64,000 bases of DNA from Streptomyces sp. NL15-2K (GTDB taxonomy: Bacteria; Actinomycetota; Actinomycetes; Streptomycetales; Streptomycetaceae), in NCBI RefSeq assembly GCF_030551255.1, contig NZ_CP130630.1, forward strand, positions 11,655,001 through 11,719,000, read 5' to 3'. Under the pieces are notes generated by a model. That model was not told the origin of the DNA and made no database searches. It worked only from the letters and a program-made list of their open reading frames with translations. The position numbers and the translations under genes are program-made. The first letter of the stretch is position 1, and every line of letters starts with the position of its first letter. Of this stretch, positions 8,495 through 16,487 are shown piece after piece.

Positions 8495-9046
8495 CTACTG
8501 CTCGGTCGAGAGCGGCGCCAGACGCTGCTGGGGGCGTCCCTGGGCTGCCGCGGCGAGTGCGATGACGATCTCGTCCGGGTGGGGGGCGTCGACGATCCGG
8601 ACCTCGATGCTCTGGTGGTGCGAACGGATCGTGGCGTCGGTGATGTGCTTCAGCGGGATGTCGAAGACGATGCCGGCGGGGCCGCGCTTCTCGACCGCGG
8701 GCAGCAGGGTGGTGGCGCCCGCGGCTTTACGGAAGTGGTCGCCGAACTGCAGCGTGTGGATCAGTGCCGAGCCATGCTCGATCTCACCGTCCAGACCGAC
8801 GATGGCCGCCTTGCCGTACGCCTCGGCGGGAGCATCGAGGGCGTCGAGCACCTCCGGGGCCAGCAACGCTCCGAGGTCGGAGGCGTTCGCTTCGATGCCT
8901 GGAGCGAGGTCCTCGACGAAACCCTGACCGGCCCACGGGTTCTCGATCACCGCTGCGACCACGGCGACGCGGGCGGGGCGATCGACCGCGCGGCCGCCTT
9001 CGGTGCGGATCTCCTCGACGACGGTCACGATCTTGCGGACGTTCAT
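8495..9046 (-). CDS. AA_synth (DUF1185) family protein, copy 1
   Basis: A 183-residue protein of the 'amino acid synthesis' family (Pfam AA_synth, formerly DUF1185). The pattern VAVVAAVIENPWAGQG, then GKAAIVGLDGEIEHGSALIH and the C-terminal ATIRSHHQSIEVRIVDAPHPDEIVI is characteristic. The biochemical role of the family is unproven; it is often encoded in operons with flavin monooxygenases and aldehyde dehydrogenases. It overlaps the next copy upstream by four bases and shares its fold, so the two are ancient paralogues that may form a hetero-oligomer. Confidence 0.85.
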   Translation of the reverse strand: MNVRKIVTVVEEIRTEGGRAVDRPARVAVVAAVIENPWAGQGFVEDLAPGIEANASDLGALLAPEVLDALDAPAEAYGKAAIVGLDGEIEHGSALIHTLQFGDHFRKAAGATTLLPAVEKRGPAGIVFDIPLKHITDATIRSHHQSIEVRIVDAPHPDEIVIALAAAAQGRPQQRLAPLSTEQ

Positions 9047-9657
9047 GTGGGAACTACCTCCAGGCTTTCGGCGGTGACGACGGGGTCGGTCATGCGGTCC
9101 CCGATGCGGGGGTGCGGGCGCGGCCCCGTCGACGCGGCCGCGATGACGACGATCTCGTCCGCACGCGGGGCGTCGGAAACGCGGGCGCTGATGGTCTGGT
9201 AGTGACTGCGCGTCGCGGCATGTGTCTTGTGCCAGAGCGGGACGATCAGCGTCTCGCCGGCCTCGGCACGGGTGTCGGCGAAGCAGATGATCGACTCGCC
9301 CTGGAGGAACTCTCTCACCAGATTGCCGAAGTACGGGGTGTGGATGAGGGCCCCGGCGTGCTCGATCTCGCCCGCCGCGCCGACGATGGCGGCCTTGCCG
9401 AACGATTCGATCTCGTCCACGTCGCCCAGGGAAGCGATGAGCCGATCGGTCAGCAACTTGGCGAGCACCGGGGCGATGCGGCCCTGCTCCATGGACAGAT
9501 CAGCCGATGGGCCGGTGCCCACCCACGGGTTCCGTATGACCGCGGCGACGCTGGCCCGCCGCGCGGGCTGCGCGGGTGCCTCGCCCGCCTCGGTCAGGAC
9601 GACGTCGCGGTAGAGCACGAGCTTGCGGAGACCGATGCTCTCGTCAGAATGATCCAT
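9043..9657 (-). CDS. AA_synth (DUF1185) family protein, copy 2
   Basis: A 204-residue paralogue of the downstream gene, with VAAVIRNPWVGTG, FGKAAIVGAAGEIEHAGALIH and ATRSHYQTISARVSDAPRADEIVV. It is the first gene of the leftward operon. I set the start at the ATG 9657; an in-frame ATG at 9669 lies about two bases after the predicted transcription start and could give a leaderless message with four more residues. Both starts lie inside the palindrome at 9654-9671. Function of the family is unknown. Confidence 0.8.
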   Translation of the reverse strand: MDHSDESIGLRKLVLYRDVVLTEAGEAPAQPARRASVAAVIRNPWVGTGPSADLSMEQGRIAPVLAKLLTDRLIASLGDVDEIESFGKAAIVGAAGEIEHAGALIHTPYFGNLVREFLQGESIICFADTRAEAGETLIVPLWHKTHAATRSHYQTISARVSDAPRADEIVVIAAASTGPRPHPRIGDRMTDPVVTAESLEVVPT

Positions 9658-9671
9658 GCACTCTTGCATGG
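9654..9671. promoter_or_regulatory. Palindromic operator at the start of the AA_synth operon
   Basis: CCATGCA and TGCATGG form a perfect seven-base inverted repeat around CTCT. It lies immediately downstream of the predicted -10 element and covers the predicted transcription start and both candidate start codons. This is the classical position of a repressor operator. The GntR/FCD protein encoded at 12514 in the divergent operon is the obvious candidate ligand-responsive repressor, but no binding evidence exists here. Confidence 0.6.
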
Positions 9672-9677
9672 CACAGG

Positions 9678-9707
9678 ACGATAGGCATCGCCTCTTACGT
9701 CGGTCAA
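9678..9707 (-). promoter_or_regulatory. Vegetative-type promoter for the leftward operon
   Basis: Read on the minus strand, TTGACC (9707-9702) and TATCGT (9683-9678) are separated by 18 bases, close to the main vegetative (HrdB-type) consensus. The predicted start of transcription is near 9671, within the palindromic operator. Confidence 0.6.
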
Positions 9708-9770
9708 GGGGTCGAGAGGCAGGGCTCCCCCGTAGTCCGCCGACCTCCGCATCAGGGCCGGTAACAGGCA

Positions 9771-9787
9771 ATTAACCTGCGGTTATT
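9771..9787. promoter_or_regulatory. Short inverted repeat in the divergent control region
   Basis: ATTAACC (9771-9777) and GGTTATT (9781-9787) form a six-of-seven inverted repeat with a three-base centre. It lies between the two divergent promoters, about 43 bases upstream of the rightward -35 element. It could be a second regulator site; chance is possible for a repeat this short. Confidence 0.35.
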
Positions 9788-9829
9788 GGTGGCACTCAAC
9801 GTTTGGGCGTGATTCCGCTCCTCGAACCC

Positions 9830-9858
9830 TTGACGCTCCATCTGTGACGTGCCTTACT
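9830..9858 (+). promoter_or_regulatory. Possible promoter for the BCCT operon
   Basis: TTGACG (9830-9835) is followed after 17 bases by CTTACT (9853-9858), a weak -10. Transcription would begin near 9865, leaving a leader of about 47 bases before the transporter ATG. Confidence 0.4.
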
Positions 9859-9911
9859 GCTGCTTGTATGCCAGACCAGGTGGCCGTCGGGCCCCGGACC
9901 CAGGGAGTTTC

Positions 9912-11537
9912 ATGTCCAGTCACCTTGGAACAGGCGCGGAAACGACGCCCGCGACGACGACGGGGAGCGGTGGGGAAAGAGCCACGGACGGCACGGGCGC
10001 CGGTCCTGACGGTGGCGGCAAACTCGGTTCCGTTTTCTGGGCCTCGCTCGGTATCTCCGCCGTCTTCGTAGCCTGGGCGGTGCTCTTCACGGACAACCTG
10101 AACAAGGTCACGAACGACTCGCTGAACTGGGTGACGGCCACGTTCGGTTGGACCTACCTGGTGGTCACGCTCGCCATCCTGGTCTTCCTGGCGTTCCTGG
10201 CCTTCAGCCCCGCCGGCGACATCCGACTGGGCAAGGACAGCGACCGCCCCGAGTTCTCGACGCTGACCTGGTTCGCCATGATCCTCAGCGCGGTCATGGG
10301 CATCGGACTGGTCTCGTACGGCGTCGCCGAGCCGATCTCCCACCTGGCGGCCCCACCGCACGGTCTAGCCGAGCCGAACACGCCGGCGGCAGCGGTGCGC
10401 GCCCTCCAGTACTCCTACTTCGACTGGGGCCTGCACGCCTGGGCGATCTTCGCCGTCTTCGGTCTCGCCATCGCGTACTCGACCTACCGCAAGGGCCGGC
10501 GCACCCTGGTGAGTCAGCTGTTCGTGCCGCTGCTCGGCGACCGCGTGAACGGGCCGATCGGCAAGGCGATCGACGTGCTCGCCGTGTTCGCGACGCTCTT
10601 CGGCACCACGACGTCCCTCGGCCTGGGAGCTCTCCAGGTCAACAACGGTCTCGGCAGGTTGTTCGGGATGCCGGTCAACTCGGTGAGCCAGGTGCTCATC
10701 ATCGCCGCCGTCACATCGATCTTCACGCTCTCGGCGGTGACCGGTGTCAGCAAGGGCATCAAGCTCCTGAGCCAGGGCAGTTCGCTGCTGGCGGCCGCGC
10801 TGTTCGTCTTCATGCTGGTCGTCGGCCCGGCCGTGTTCATCGCGAACCTGTACATCGAGTCCCTGGGAATGTGGGCCACCGACTTCTTCCGGATGAGCCT
10901 GCAGGGCACGGCGTTCGGCGGGCTCCAGTGGATGCAGTGGTGGACCTACTTCATGATGGCCTGGTGGGTCTCCTGGGGCGCCTTCGTCGGCGTCTTCCTG
11001 GCCCGTATCTCGCGTGGCCGCACCATCCGCGGCTTCATCACGGGCGTCCTGGTCGTCCCCAGCGTGGTGTTCTTCACCTGGTTCACGGTCTTCGGCGGCA
11101 CGGCGATCCACATCGACCTGTTCGAGAAGGGCGACATCGCCAAGCAGACCGCGGCCGACATCAACAGCGCGTTCTTCGCGACCCTCGACCACTTCCCATT
11201 CGCCACGGTCACGTCTGTGATCGCGATCATCCTGGTCGTGATGTTCTTCGTCTCCGGCGCGGACGCCAACACCTACGTGCTGTCCATGATGACCTCGGAC
11301 GGATCGCACACCCCGCGTCGTTCGGTGCTCATCCTCTGGGGCGTCCTCACCGGTGTCACCGCCGTCGTCCTCATGCTCGCCGGCGGACTGAACGCTCTTC
11401 AGAACACCGTCATCGTGACGTCCTTGCCGTTCCTCGTGATCATCGCCGGTCTGGCGGTGTCGTTCTGGAAGGAGCTGCGCTCGGACAGGAGGGAGCTGCA
11501 CTCGGACAGAAAGGAGAAGATCGATGTCGCACTCTGA
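9912..11537 (+). CDS. BCCT family betaine/carnitine/choline-type transporter
   Basis: A 541-residue secondary transporter with about twelve hydrophobic segments and the BCCT hallmark WWVSWGAFVGVFLARISRGRTIRGF-like stretch near residues 355-380 (key residues WWxSW and ARISRGRTIR). BCCT carriers import quaternary or zwitterionic amines such as glycine betaine, carnitine or choline. The ATG at 9912 follows GGGAG. It leads an operon with a SnoaL-like protein, a flavin reductase and a GntR regulator, and it is divergent from the catabolic operon, so the likely role is uptake of that pathway's substrate, not osmoprotection. Confidence 0.9.
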   Translation: MSSHLGTGAETTPATTTGSGGERATDGTGAGPDGGGKLGSVFWASLGISAVFVAWAVLFTDNLNKVTNDSLNWVTATFGWTYLVVTLAILVFLAFLAFSPAGDIRLGKDSDRPEFSTLTWFAMILSAVMGIGLVSYGVAEPISHLAAPPHGLAEPNTPAAAVRALQYSYFDWGLHAWAIFAVFGLAIAYSTYRKGRRTLVSQLFVPLLGDRVNGPIGKAIDVLAVFATLFGTTTSLGLGALQVNNGLGRLFGMPVNSVSQVLIIAAVTSIFTLSAVTGVSKGIKLLSQGSSLLAAALFVFMLVVGPAVFIANLYIESLGMWATDFFRMSLQGTAFGGLQWMQWWTYFMMAWWVSWGAFVGVFLARISRGRTIRGFITGVLVVPSVVFFTWFTVFGGTAIHIDLFEKGDIAKQTAADINSAFFATLDHFPFATVTSVIAIILVVMFFVSGADANTYVLSMMTSDGSHTPRRSVLILWGVLTGVTAVVLMLAGGLNALQNTVIVTSLPFLVIIAGLAVSFWKELRSDRRELHSDRKEKIDVAL

Positions 11538-11949
11538 CGCCCGTCGTGGGCTCATCGAGAAGGTGTGGGCCGCGGCCTGGGGCCAGGGTGACGTCGATGC
11601 CCTCGACACGCTGCTGAGCCCGGCCTACCTCCGCCACGGCGGGGACCCGCACCCGCAGGACCTCGACGCCTTCAAGGCCGCGATCCTCTCGACCCGAGCG
11701 GCCTTCCCGGACCTGGTCACGACCATCGACGACATCGTGGTCGAAGGCGACAGGGCCGCGATCCGCTGGCACAGCAGCGGAACCAATGAGAACTCGTTCC
11801 TCGGTGTCCCTCCCACCAAGCGGCAGGTCGAGGTCAGCGGCGCCACGTTCGCCCGCTTCGAGGGGGACCGGATCGTCGAGGAGCACGTGACGTGGGATCC
11901 CCGGGCGCTGCTCTCGGCGCTGGGCGTCATACGGGTTGGACAGGACTGA
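11524..11949 (+). CDS. SnoaL-like / ester cyclase family protein
   Basis: A 141-residue NTF2-fold protein of the SnoaL-like polyketide cyclase group. The pattern FPDLVTTIDDIVVEGDRAAIRW and the C-terminal RFEGDRIVEEHVTWD is typical. In catabolic operons such proteins act as small isomerases, hydratases or cyclases, often with no proven role. It overlaps the transporter gene by 14 bases and so is translationally coupled to it. Confidence 0.8.
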   Translation: MSHSDARRGLIEKVWAAAWGQGDVDALDTLLSPAYLRHGGDPHPQDLDAFKAAILSTRAAFPDLVTTIDDIVVEGDRAAIRWHSSGTNENSFLGVPPTKRQVEVSGATFARFEGDRIVEEHVTWDPRALLSALGVIRVGQD

Positions 11950-11975
11950 CGATCAAGATGACCAGGAGCATCTCC

Positions 11976-12479
11976 ATGGCCCCGCTCGCCTCGAAGCCCG
12001 ACCTCGACACGATGAAGCAGGTCAACCGGCAGTTCGTCACCGGTGTGACGGTCGTGACCGCGATGGACGGAGAGACCCCCAGAGGGCTGGCGGTCAACGC
12101 GTTCTCGAGCATTTCGCTCGACCCCGCCACCGTGATGGTGTGCGTCCAGCGCACCTCGTCCACCCATGACTGTCTGTTCCGGGCGGAGCACCTCGCGATC
12201 AACATCCTGTCCACGGACCAGCTCGACGTCGTCGGTACGTTCGCGGGCAAGGCCGATGACAAGTTCAAGGACGTGGAATGGGAGAGCGGCCCGTTCGGCA
12301 GCCCGCTGATCGCCCGGAGCAGCGCGCAGATGGAGGTCGAGATCCGCGAGCGGCTGCAGGCCAGCACCCACACCGTGTTCATCTGCCGGGTGGTGCACGC
12401 CGCGGTCGCCGAGCGCCCTCCGATGGTCTACAGCGCGGGTAGGTTCTTCGATGGTGGCGCGCTCGCGCCACTGGGATGA
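11976..12479 (+). CDS. Flavin reductase family protein (HpaC-like)
   Basis: A 167-residue FMN-binding split-barrel reductase. The N-terminal RQFVTGVTVVTAMDGETPRG, the SSISLDPATVMVCVQRTS strand and the late flavin contact region are typical of the reductase partners of two-component monooxygenases. It would supply reduced FMN to the LLM monooxygenase encoded at 5016. The ATG at 11976 has AGGAG eight bases upstream; an in-frame ATG at 11958 is less well placed. Confidence 0.85.
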   Translation: MAPLASKPDLDTMKQVNRQFVTGVTVVTAMDGETPRGLAVNAFSSISLDPATVMVCVQRTSSTHDCLFRAEHLAINILSTDQLDVVGTFAGKADDKFKDVEWESGPFGSPLIARSSAQMEVEIRERLQASTHTVFICRVVHAAVAERPPMVYSAGRFFDGGALAPLG

Positions 12480-12513
12480 CCGGCGGGCGGCTCGGGAGAC
12501 GGAGGAGGGTTCG

Positions 12514-13245
12514 GTGAATCGCGCGAAGAGCGAACCGGAGTGGGGGTCCCCCCGGCCGAAGGCTGGGGGAGGGTCGATGCAGGGCAGGGTGATCGCCGAA
12601 ATGCGCAGGCGCATCATCAAGGGAGACATCGAGCCGGGGTCCCCGCTCTCGGAGCTCGCCCTCGCGGACGAGTTCGGCGTCAGTCGTACGCCGGTACGCG
12701 AGGCCCTCAAGCAGCTGCAGACCGAGGGGCTGGTCGAAATTCGGCCCCGAGTCGGGACGTTCGTCACTACCCCGTCCCGCCGCGAGATCACGGAACTCTT
12801 CGAGATGAAGGAGCTCCTCGAGGGCGCGGCCGCCCGCCTTCTCGCCCGGCGGGGCCGCGTCACGGAGATCGACATGCTCGAGCGGAACCTGCGCGAGGCC
12901 GATGAAGCGGTGGCGCGGGACGACCGGGAACGGTACGCGGAGTTGGTCCAGGAGTTCCACGACTTGCTCATCTCCGGGGCCGACAACAGCAAGTTGGAGG
13001 CCCACTACCGGATGCTGATGAATCAGCTGGCCTACTCCCGGTTGGTCAACACGTCCTTGAGCCAGCCGGGGCGTGCCCTCCAGTCGGACCGTGAGCACCA
13101 CCTCGTCCTGGAGCTGATCCTGGAGAAGGACGGCGACAGCGCCGAGCACGTGATGCGCGAACACGTCAGGGCCAGCCGGCGTGCGCTGCTGGCGGGGCTG
13201 CCCATCGGCGGTTCGAACGACAGGTTCGGCACGGCAGGTTCCTGA
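12514..13245 (+). CDS. GntR family regulator with FCD ligand domain
   Basis: A GntR/FadR-type regulator. The winged helix is clear (PLSELALADEFGVSRTPVREAL, key residues SRTPVREAL), followed by an all-helical FCD domain with the metal-site pattern around QEFHDLL and EHHLVLE. FCD proteins bind small carboxylates. The GTG at 12514 follows a strong GGAGGAGGG. However, the first 21 codons include a hairpin repeat (12541-12573), and an ATG at 12577 just after it would give a conventional 222-residue protein. It probably controls the two divergent operons of this region. Confidence 0.85.
   Translation: MNRAKSEPEWGSPRPKAGGGSMQGRVIAEMRRRIIKGDIEPGSPLSELALADEFGVSRTPVREALKQLQTEGLVEIRPRVGTFVTTPSRREITELFEMKELLEGAAARLLARRGRVTEIDMLERNLREADEAVARDDRERYAELVQEFHDLLISGADNSKLEAHYRMLMNQLAYSRLVNTSLSQPGRALQSDREHHLVLELILEKDGDSAEHVMREHVRASRRALLAGLPIGGSNDRFGTAGS
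12541..12573. repeat. Small hairpin repeat inside the 5' end of the GntR gene
   Basis: The stretch has C-runs and G-runs flanking CGGCCGAAGGCT (12548-12573), preceded by a further G-run (12542-12546), and folds into a C5/G5 stem. Similar GTCCCCC...GGGGGAG elements are known as interspersed sequences in Streptomyces genomes. Here it is read in frame as a Gly/Pro/Ser-rich insert between the GTG start and the DNA-binding domain, or it lies in the leader if the ATG at 12577 is used. Confidence 0.5.
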
Positions 13246-13304
13246 TACCGGCCCATCCGGCATAACAGGTCCACCCGGCATACCCGAGCCCACCCGGCCC
13301 GTTC

Positions 13305-13344
13305 ATCGCGCCCACCTTGTCGAGTCGGATGAGGTGGGCGCGAT
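13305..13344. terminator. Strong 13-base-pair hairpin after the GntR gene
   Basis: ATCGCGCCCACCT (13305-13317) and AGGTGGGCGCGAT (13332-13344) form a perfect 13-base inverted repeat with a 14-base loop. It lies 60 bases after the GntR stop and before the next operon. No T-run follows, as is usual for actinomycete terminators. Confidence 0.65.
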
Positions 13345-13412
13345 TCCGCGAGGGGCCTTCCTCGGGCTTACGGGGACCTTCCACCGCTGAAATCCTCCCG
13401 TAACCCCAGAGG

Positions 13413-13451
13413 TGTCTACTCGTATGCAACGACGATTCATCTCAGTAGACA
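13413..13451. promoter_or_regulatory. Spaced inverted repeat upstream of the glutamine-synthetase-like operon
   Basis: TGTCTACT (13413-13420) and AGTAGACA (13444-13451) are perfect complements 23 bases apart. Between them lies TCGT-ATGCA-ACGA, another small palindrome. The element is 25 bases upstream of the ATG at 13476 and is a candidate operator for the XRE-cupin regulator encoded at the end of the operon. Confidence 0.45.
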
Positions 13452-13475
13452 ACTCATCCCGGCCAGGGAGGCCCC

Positions 13476-14804
13476 ATGACGACCGACCCAGCAGCGGACG
13501 CCCCCGATCTCGCCGAGCTGGTCCGCGCCGACGGCATCGAGTTCGTGCTGGCCGTCTTCGTCGACCTGACCGGCAAGCCGTGCGCCAAGCTCGTCCCGGC
13601 CCAGGCCGTCGAAGAGCTCCGCGACGAGGGCGTCGGGTTCGCCGGATACGCGGTTGGCGCGCTCGGCCAGCAGCCCAGCGACCCCGATGTCATCGCCCGG
13701 CCGGACGCCGCCTCGTACACCCCCGTCCCCTTCATCAAGCCCGGTCTCGCCCTCGTCCACTGCGACCCGTACGTGGAGGGCGAGCCCTGGCCCTACGCAC
13801 CTCGCGTCATCCTGCGCAGGCTGGTGGAGCGGGCCGCGGCCCAGGGACTCTCCCTGGCCGTGGGAGCGGAGGTCGAGTACTTCCTGGTCAACCGGGACGA
13901 ACACGGCGTGCTCAGCGTCGCCGACGCCAAGGACACCGCCTCGCAGCCTTGTTACGACGCGCGCGGCCTGACCCGGATGTACGACCACCTCACCGCCGTC
14001 TCCAGCGCCATGAACAGCCTCGGCTGGGGCAACTACGCCAACGACCACGAGGACGGCAACGGCCAGTTCGAGCAGAACTTCAAGCACGCCGACGCCCTCA
14101 CCACCGCCGACCGCGTCATCACCATGCGCTACCTGGTGTCGATGCTGGCGGAGCAGCGGGGCATGACGGCCACGTTCATGCCGAAGCCGTTCACCGACCG
14201 CACCGGCACCGGCATGCACCTGCACATGTCGCTGTGGAGGGGCGACGAGCCGGCCTTCCCTGACGTCACCGACGGGCGCGGACTCGGTCTGTCCTCGCTC
14301 GCCTACTCCTTCGTCGCCGGGATCGTCGAGCACGCGCGGGCGCTCCAGGCGGTGATCGCGCCGACCGTCAACTCGTACAAGCGCACCGGCGCGGTGAACA
14401 CCCGCTCGGGGGCCACCTGGTCGCCACGCGTGGCGAGTTACGGCGGCAACGATCGCACCCACTTCGTCCGCGTCCCCGACGGCAACCGCGTCGAGCTGCG
14501 CGGCGGAGACGGCGCCGCCAACCCCTACCTCGCCGCTGCCGCCGCGCTTGCCGCCGGCCTCGACGGAATCGAGCGCGGACTCGACCCCGGCGAGCCAGGC
14601 GCGGCCGGCAAGGGCCCGGAACTCCCGCCCACCCTGCTGCACGCCGTCGAGGCCCTCCAGGCGGACGACGTGATCAGCGGTGCGCTGGACGCGGCAGGCA
14701 CCGGGGTCAGCCGGTACTTCGCCGACCTCAAGCGCGAGGAGTTCTTCGACTGGCACGCCACGGTGGGTCCCTGGGAGCTCGACCGGTATCTGACTGCCTT
14801 CTGA
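13476..14804 (+). CDS. glnT: Type III glutamate-ammonia ligase; probable gamma-glutamylmethylamide synthetase
   Basis: A 442-residue glutamine-synthetase-fold enzyme. Catalytic-site motifs are present: NDHEDGNGQFEQNF, TGMHLHMSLW, the ATP/Glu-binding NSYKR and the HFVRVPDGNRVELRGGDGAANPYL block. Its closest functional group, type III enzymes next to split glutamate synthase genes, includes gamma-glutamylmethylamide synthetase of methylamine catabolism. It is followed at 22 bases by three glutamate-synthase-like subunits. The ATG follows GGGAGG. The reaction, amide formation between glutamate and ammonia or methylamine, is inferred from context; the amine cannot be read from the sequence. Confidence 0.8.
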   Translation: MTTDPAADAPDLAELVRADGIEFVLAVFVDLTGKPCAKLVPAQAVEELRDEGVGFAGYAVGALGQQPSDPDVIARPDAASYTPVPFIKPGLALVHCDPYVEGEPWPYAPRVILRRLVERAAAQGLSLAVGAEVEYFLVNRDEHGVLSVADAKDTASQPCYDARGLTRMYDHLTAVSSAMNSLGWGNYANDHEDGNGQFEQNFKHADALTTADRVITMRYLVSMLAEQRGMTATFMPKPFTDRTGTGMHLHMSLWRGDEPAFPDVTDGRGLGLSSLAYSFVAGIVEHARALQAVIAPTVNSYKRTGAVNTRSGATWSPRVASYGGNDRTHFVRVPDGNRVELRGGDGAANPYLAAAAALAAGLDGIERGLDPGEPGAAGKGPELPPTLLHAVEALQADDVISGALDAAGTGVSRYFADLKREEFFDWHATVGPWELDRYLTAF

Positions 14805-14826
14805 CCGCCTTCTGAAGGGACTTGAG

Positions 14827-15693
14827 ATGTGCGGAATCGTGGGGCTCCATCTGCGTGAGCCCTCCCTCGAACCACGGCTGGGCGAGCTGCTGACCGCGAT
14901 GCTCGGCCAGGTCGTCGAACGCGGCCCCGACTCGGCCGGTGTCGCGGTCTACGGCGACCCGCGCCTGTCCCCGCCGGGACGCGCCGTCGTCTCGCTGCTG
15001 GGGGTCACGCCGGCCGAGGCGGAGGCCGCGCTGCCCGGTGCCGTGGCCGTCGCAGCCGAGGCCACCACGGTGGTGCACGCGGACACCGACCTGCTCCCCG
15101 CCATCGCGGCCGCGCTGCCCCACGCCACCGTCATCGGCTCCGGCACCGACATGGCCGTACTCAAGGGCACGGGAAACCCGGTGGAGTTGGCGGACGCCTT
15201 CGGACTCTCCACCGTCACCGGATGGCAGGGCGTCGGCCACACCCGCATGGCCACCGAGTCCGCCGTCACCCCCGAAGGCGCCCACCCCTTCTCCGTCGGC
15301 CCCGGACAGTGCCTCGTGCACAACGGCTCCTTCGCAAACCACGCCACCATCCGCCGTGAACTGCGCGCCCAGGGGGTCGAGTTCGACAGCGAGAACGACT
15401 CCGAGGTCGGTGCCCGTTTCATCGCGCACCAACTGGAGCAGGGCGCCGACCTGGAGAAGGCGCTGAAGCTGCTGTGCGAACGCTTCGACGGCTTCTACAC
15501 GCTGTTGGTGTCCACGAGCGACTCTTTCGCGGTCGTCCGCGACGCCATCGCCTGCAAGCCGGCGCTCGTCGCGGAAACCGACGCGTGGGTCGCGATGGCC
15601 TCCGAGTACCGGGCCCTGGACGTCCTCCCGGGCATCGAGCACGCCCGCATCTTCGAACCCGAGCCGGAAGAGGTGTACGTATGGCGACGCTGA
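14827..15693 (+). CDS. glxB: Class II glutamine-amidotransferase-like subunit, GlxB/MgsA type
   Basis: A 288-residue Ntn-hydrolase domain. It begins MCGIVGLH, so Cys2 becomes the N-terminal nucleophile after Met removal; GHTRMATES and VHNGSFANH are the other active-site blocks. It corresponds to the amidotransferase domain of glutamate synthase, here a separate protein. In N-methylglutamate synthase (MgsABC) and the GlxBCD group this subunit hydrolyses the amide of the synthetase product. The next gene overlaps it by 13 bases. Confidence 0.85.
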   Translation: MCGIVGLHLREPSLEPRLGELLTAMLGQVVERGPDSAGVAVYGDPRLSPPGRAVVSLLGVTPAEAEAALPGAVAVAAEATTVVHADTDLLPAIAAALPHATVIGSGTDMAVLKGTGNPVELADAFGLSTVTGWQGVGHTRMATESAVTPEGAHPFSVGPGQCLVHNGSFANHATIRRELRAQGVEFDSENDSEVGARFIAHQLEQGADLEKALKLLCERFDGFYTLLVSTSDSFAVVRDAIACKPALVAETDAWVAMASEYRALDVLPGIEHARIFEPEPEEVYVWRR

Positions 15694-16355
15694 TCGACCT
15701 GGCCGAGACCCCCGTGCGGGACCTCAACCAGGCACTGCACGCCCCCGACGCGACGTCCTGGCGGGTCCTCAACCCGCGCGGCGCGCACGCCGTGGCCTGC
15801 GGGATACGCGAGGACCACACCGTCGACATCGAGGGCCACGTCGGCTATTACTGCGCCGGCATGAACCAGCACGCCACGGTCACGGTGCACGGCAACGCGG
15901 GCACCGGAGTCGCCGAGAACATGATGTCGGGCACCGTCCGCGTGCGGGGCAACGCCTCCCAGTCCGCCGGCGCCACCGCCCACGGCGGCCTGCTCGTGAT
16001 CGACGGGGACGCCTCCGCCCGCTGCGGCATCTCCATGAAAGGCGTGGACATCGTCGTCGGCGGCAGCGTCGGCCACATGAGCGCCTTCATGGGGCAGGCC
16101 GGACGCCTGGTCGTCTGCGGCGACGCGGGTGACGCCCTCGGCGACTCCCTCTACGAGGCCCGCCTCTACGTCCGCGGCACCGTCAAGTCCCTCGGCGCCG
16201 ACTGCGTCGAGAAGGAGATGCGCGCGGAACACTTCGTCGAATTGGCCGAGTTGCTCAAGGCGGCCGAGCGTGACGAGGACCCTGCGGAGTTCCGCCGGTA
16301 CGGGTCGGCACGCGCGCTGTATCACTTCAAGGTCGACAACTCGGCGGCGTATTAG
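15681..16355 (+). CDS. glxC: GXGXG-motif glutamate synthase subunit, GlxC/MgsB type
   Basis: A 224-residue protein made of the glutamate synthase GXGXG beta-helix, with repeated turns such as GHVGYYCAGMNQHATVTVHG, GNAGTGVAENMMSG and GNASQSAGATAHGG. This domain is structural and forms the channel region between the amidotransferase and FMN domains. The ATG at 15681 lies within the end of the upstream gene. Its complete form and order (amidotransferase, GXGXG, FMN domain) match MgsABC/GlxBCD operons. Confidence 0.85.
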   Translation: MATLIDLAETPVRDLNQALHAPDATSWRVLNPRGAHAVACGIREDHTVDIEGHVGYYCAGMNQHATVTVHGNAGTGVAENMMSGTVRVRGNASQSAGATAHGGLLVIDGDASARCGISMKGVDIVVGGSVGHMSAFMGQAGRLVVCGDAGDALGDSLYEARLYVRGTVKSLGADCVEKEMRAEHFVELAELLKAAERDEDPAEFRRYGSARALYHFKVDNSAAY

Positions 16356-16373
16356 CTCCGCCGGGAGACCGTA

Positions 16374-16457
16374 TTTCGACTGCGGGTCCGCTGTGGCTGG
16401 TCGCGCCCGCGCGGCGGAGCCGCATATCAATACAGCCCCGCGCCCCTCAAAGGGCGC
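16374..16457. repeat. Interspersed Streptomyces intergenic repeat
   Basis: The 126-base gap between the second and third glutamate-synthase-like genes is filled by a sequence of a kind I recognise as common between Streptomyces genes: it runs from TTTCGACTGCGGG through GGCGGAGCCGCA to a hairpin GCGCCC/GGGCGC-type end (about 16439-16457). It is non-coding and can fold; whether it attenuates expression of the downstream gene is unknown. Confidence 0.6.
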
Positions 16458-16487
16458 TACACCTCAGCCCTACTAGAGGAGTTGACC

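Noticed and set aside
5016..12479. Assigning the LLM/flavin reductase locus to pyrimidine (Rut) or pyridine degradation
   Set aside because: A hydrolase, LLM protein and flavin reductase are shared with Rut, but the RutB/RutC-type genes are not seen, and the pyridine-type amidase set is absent.
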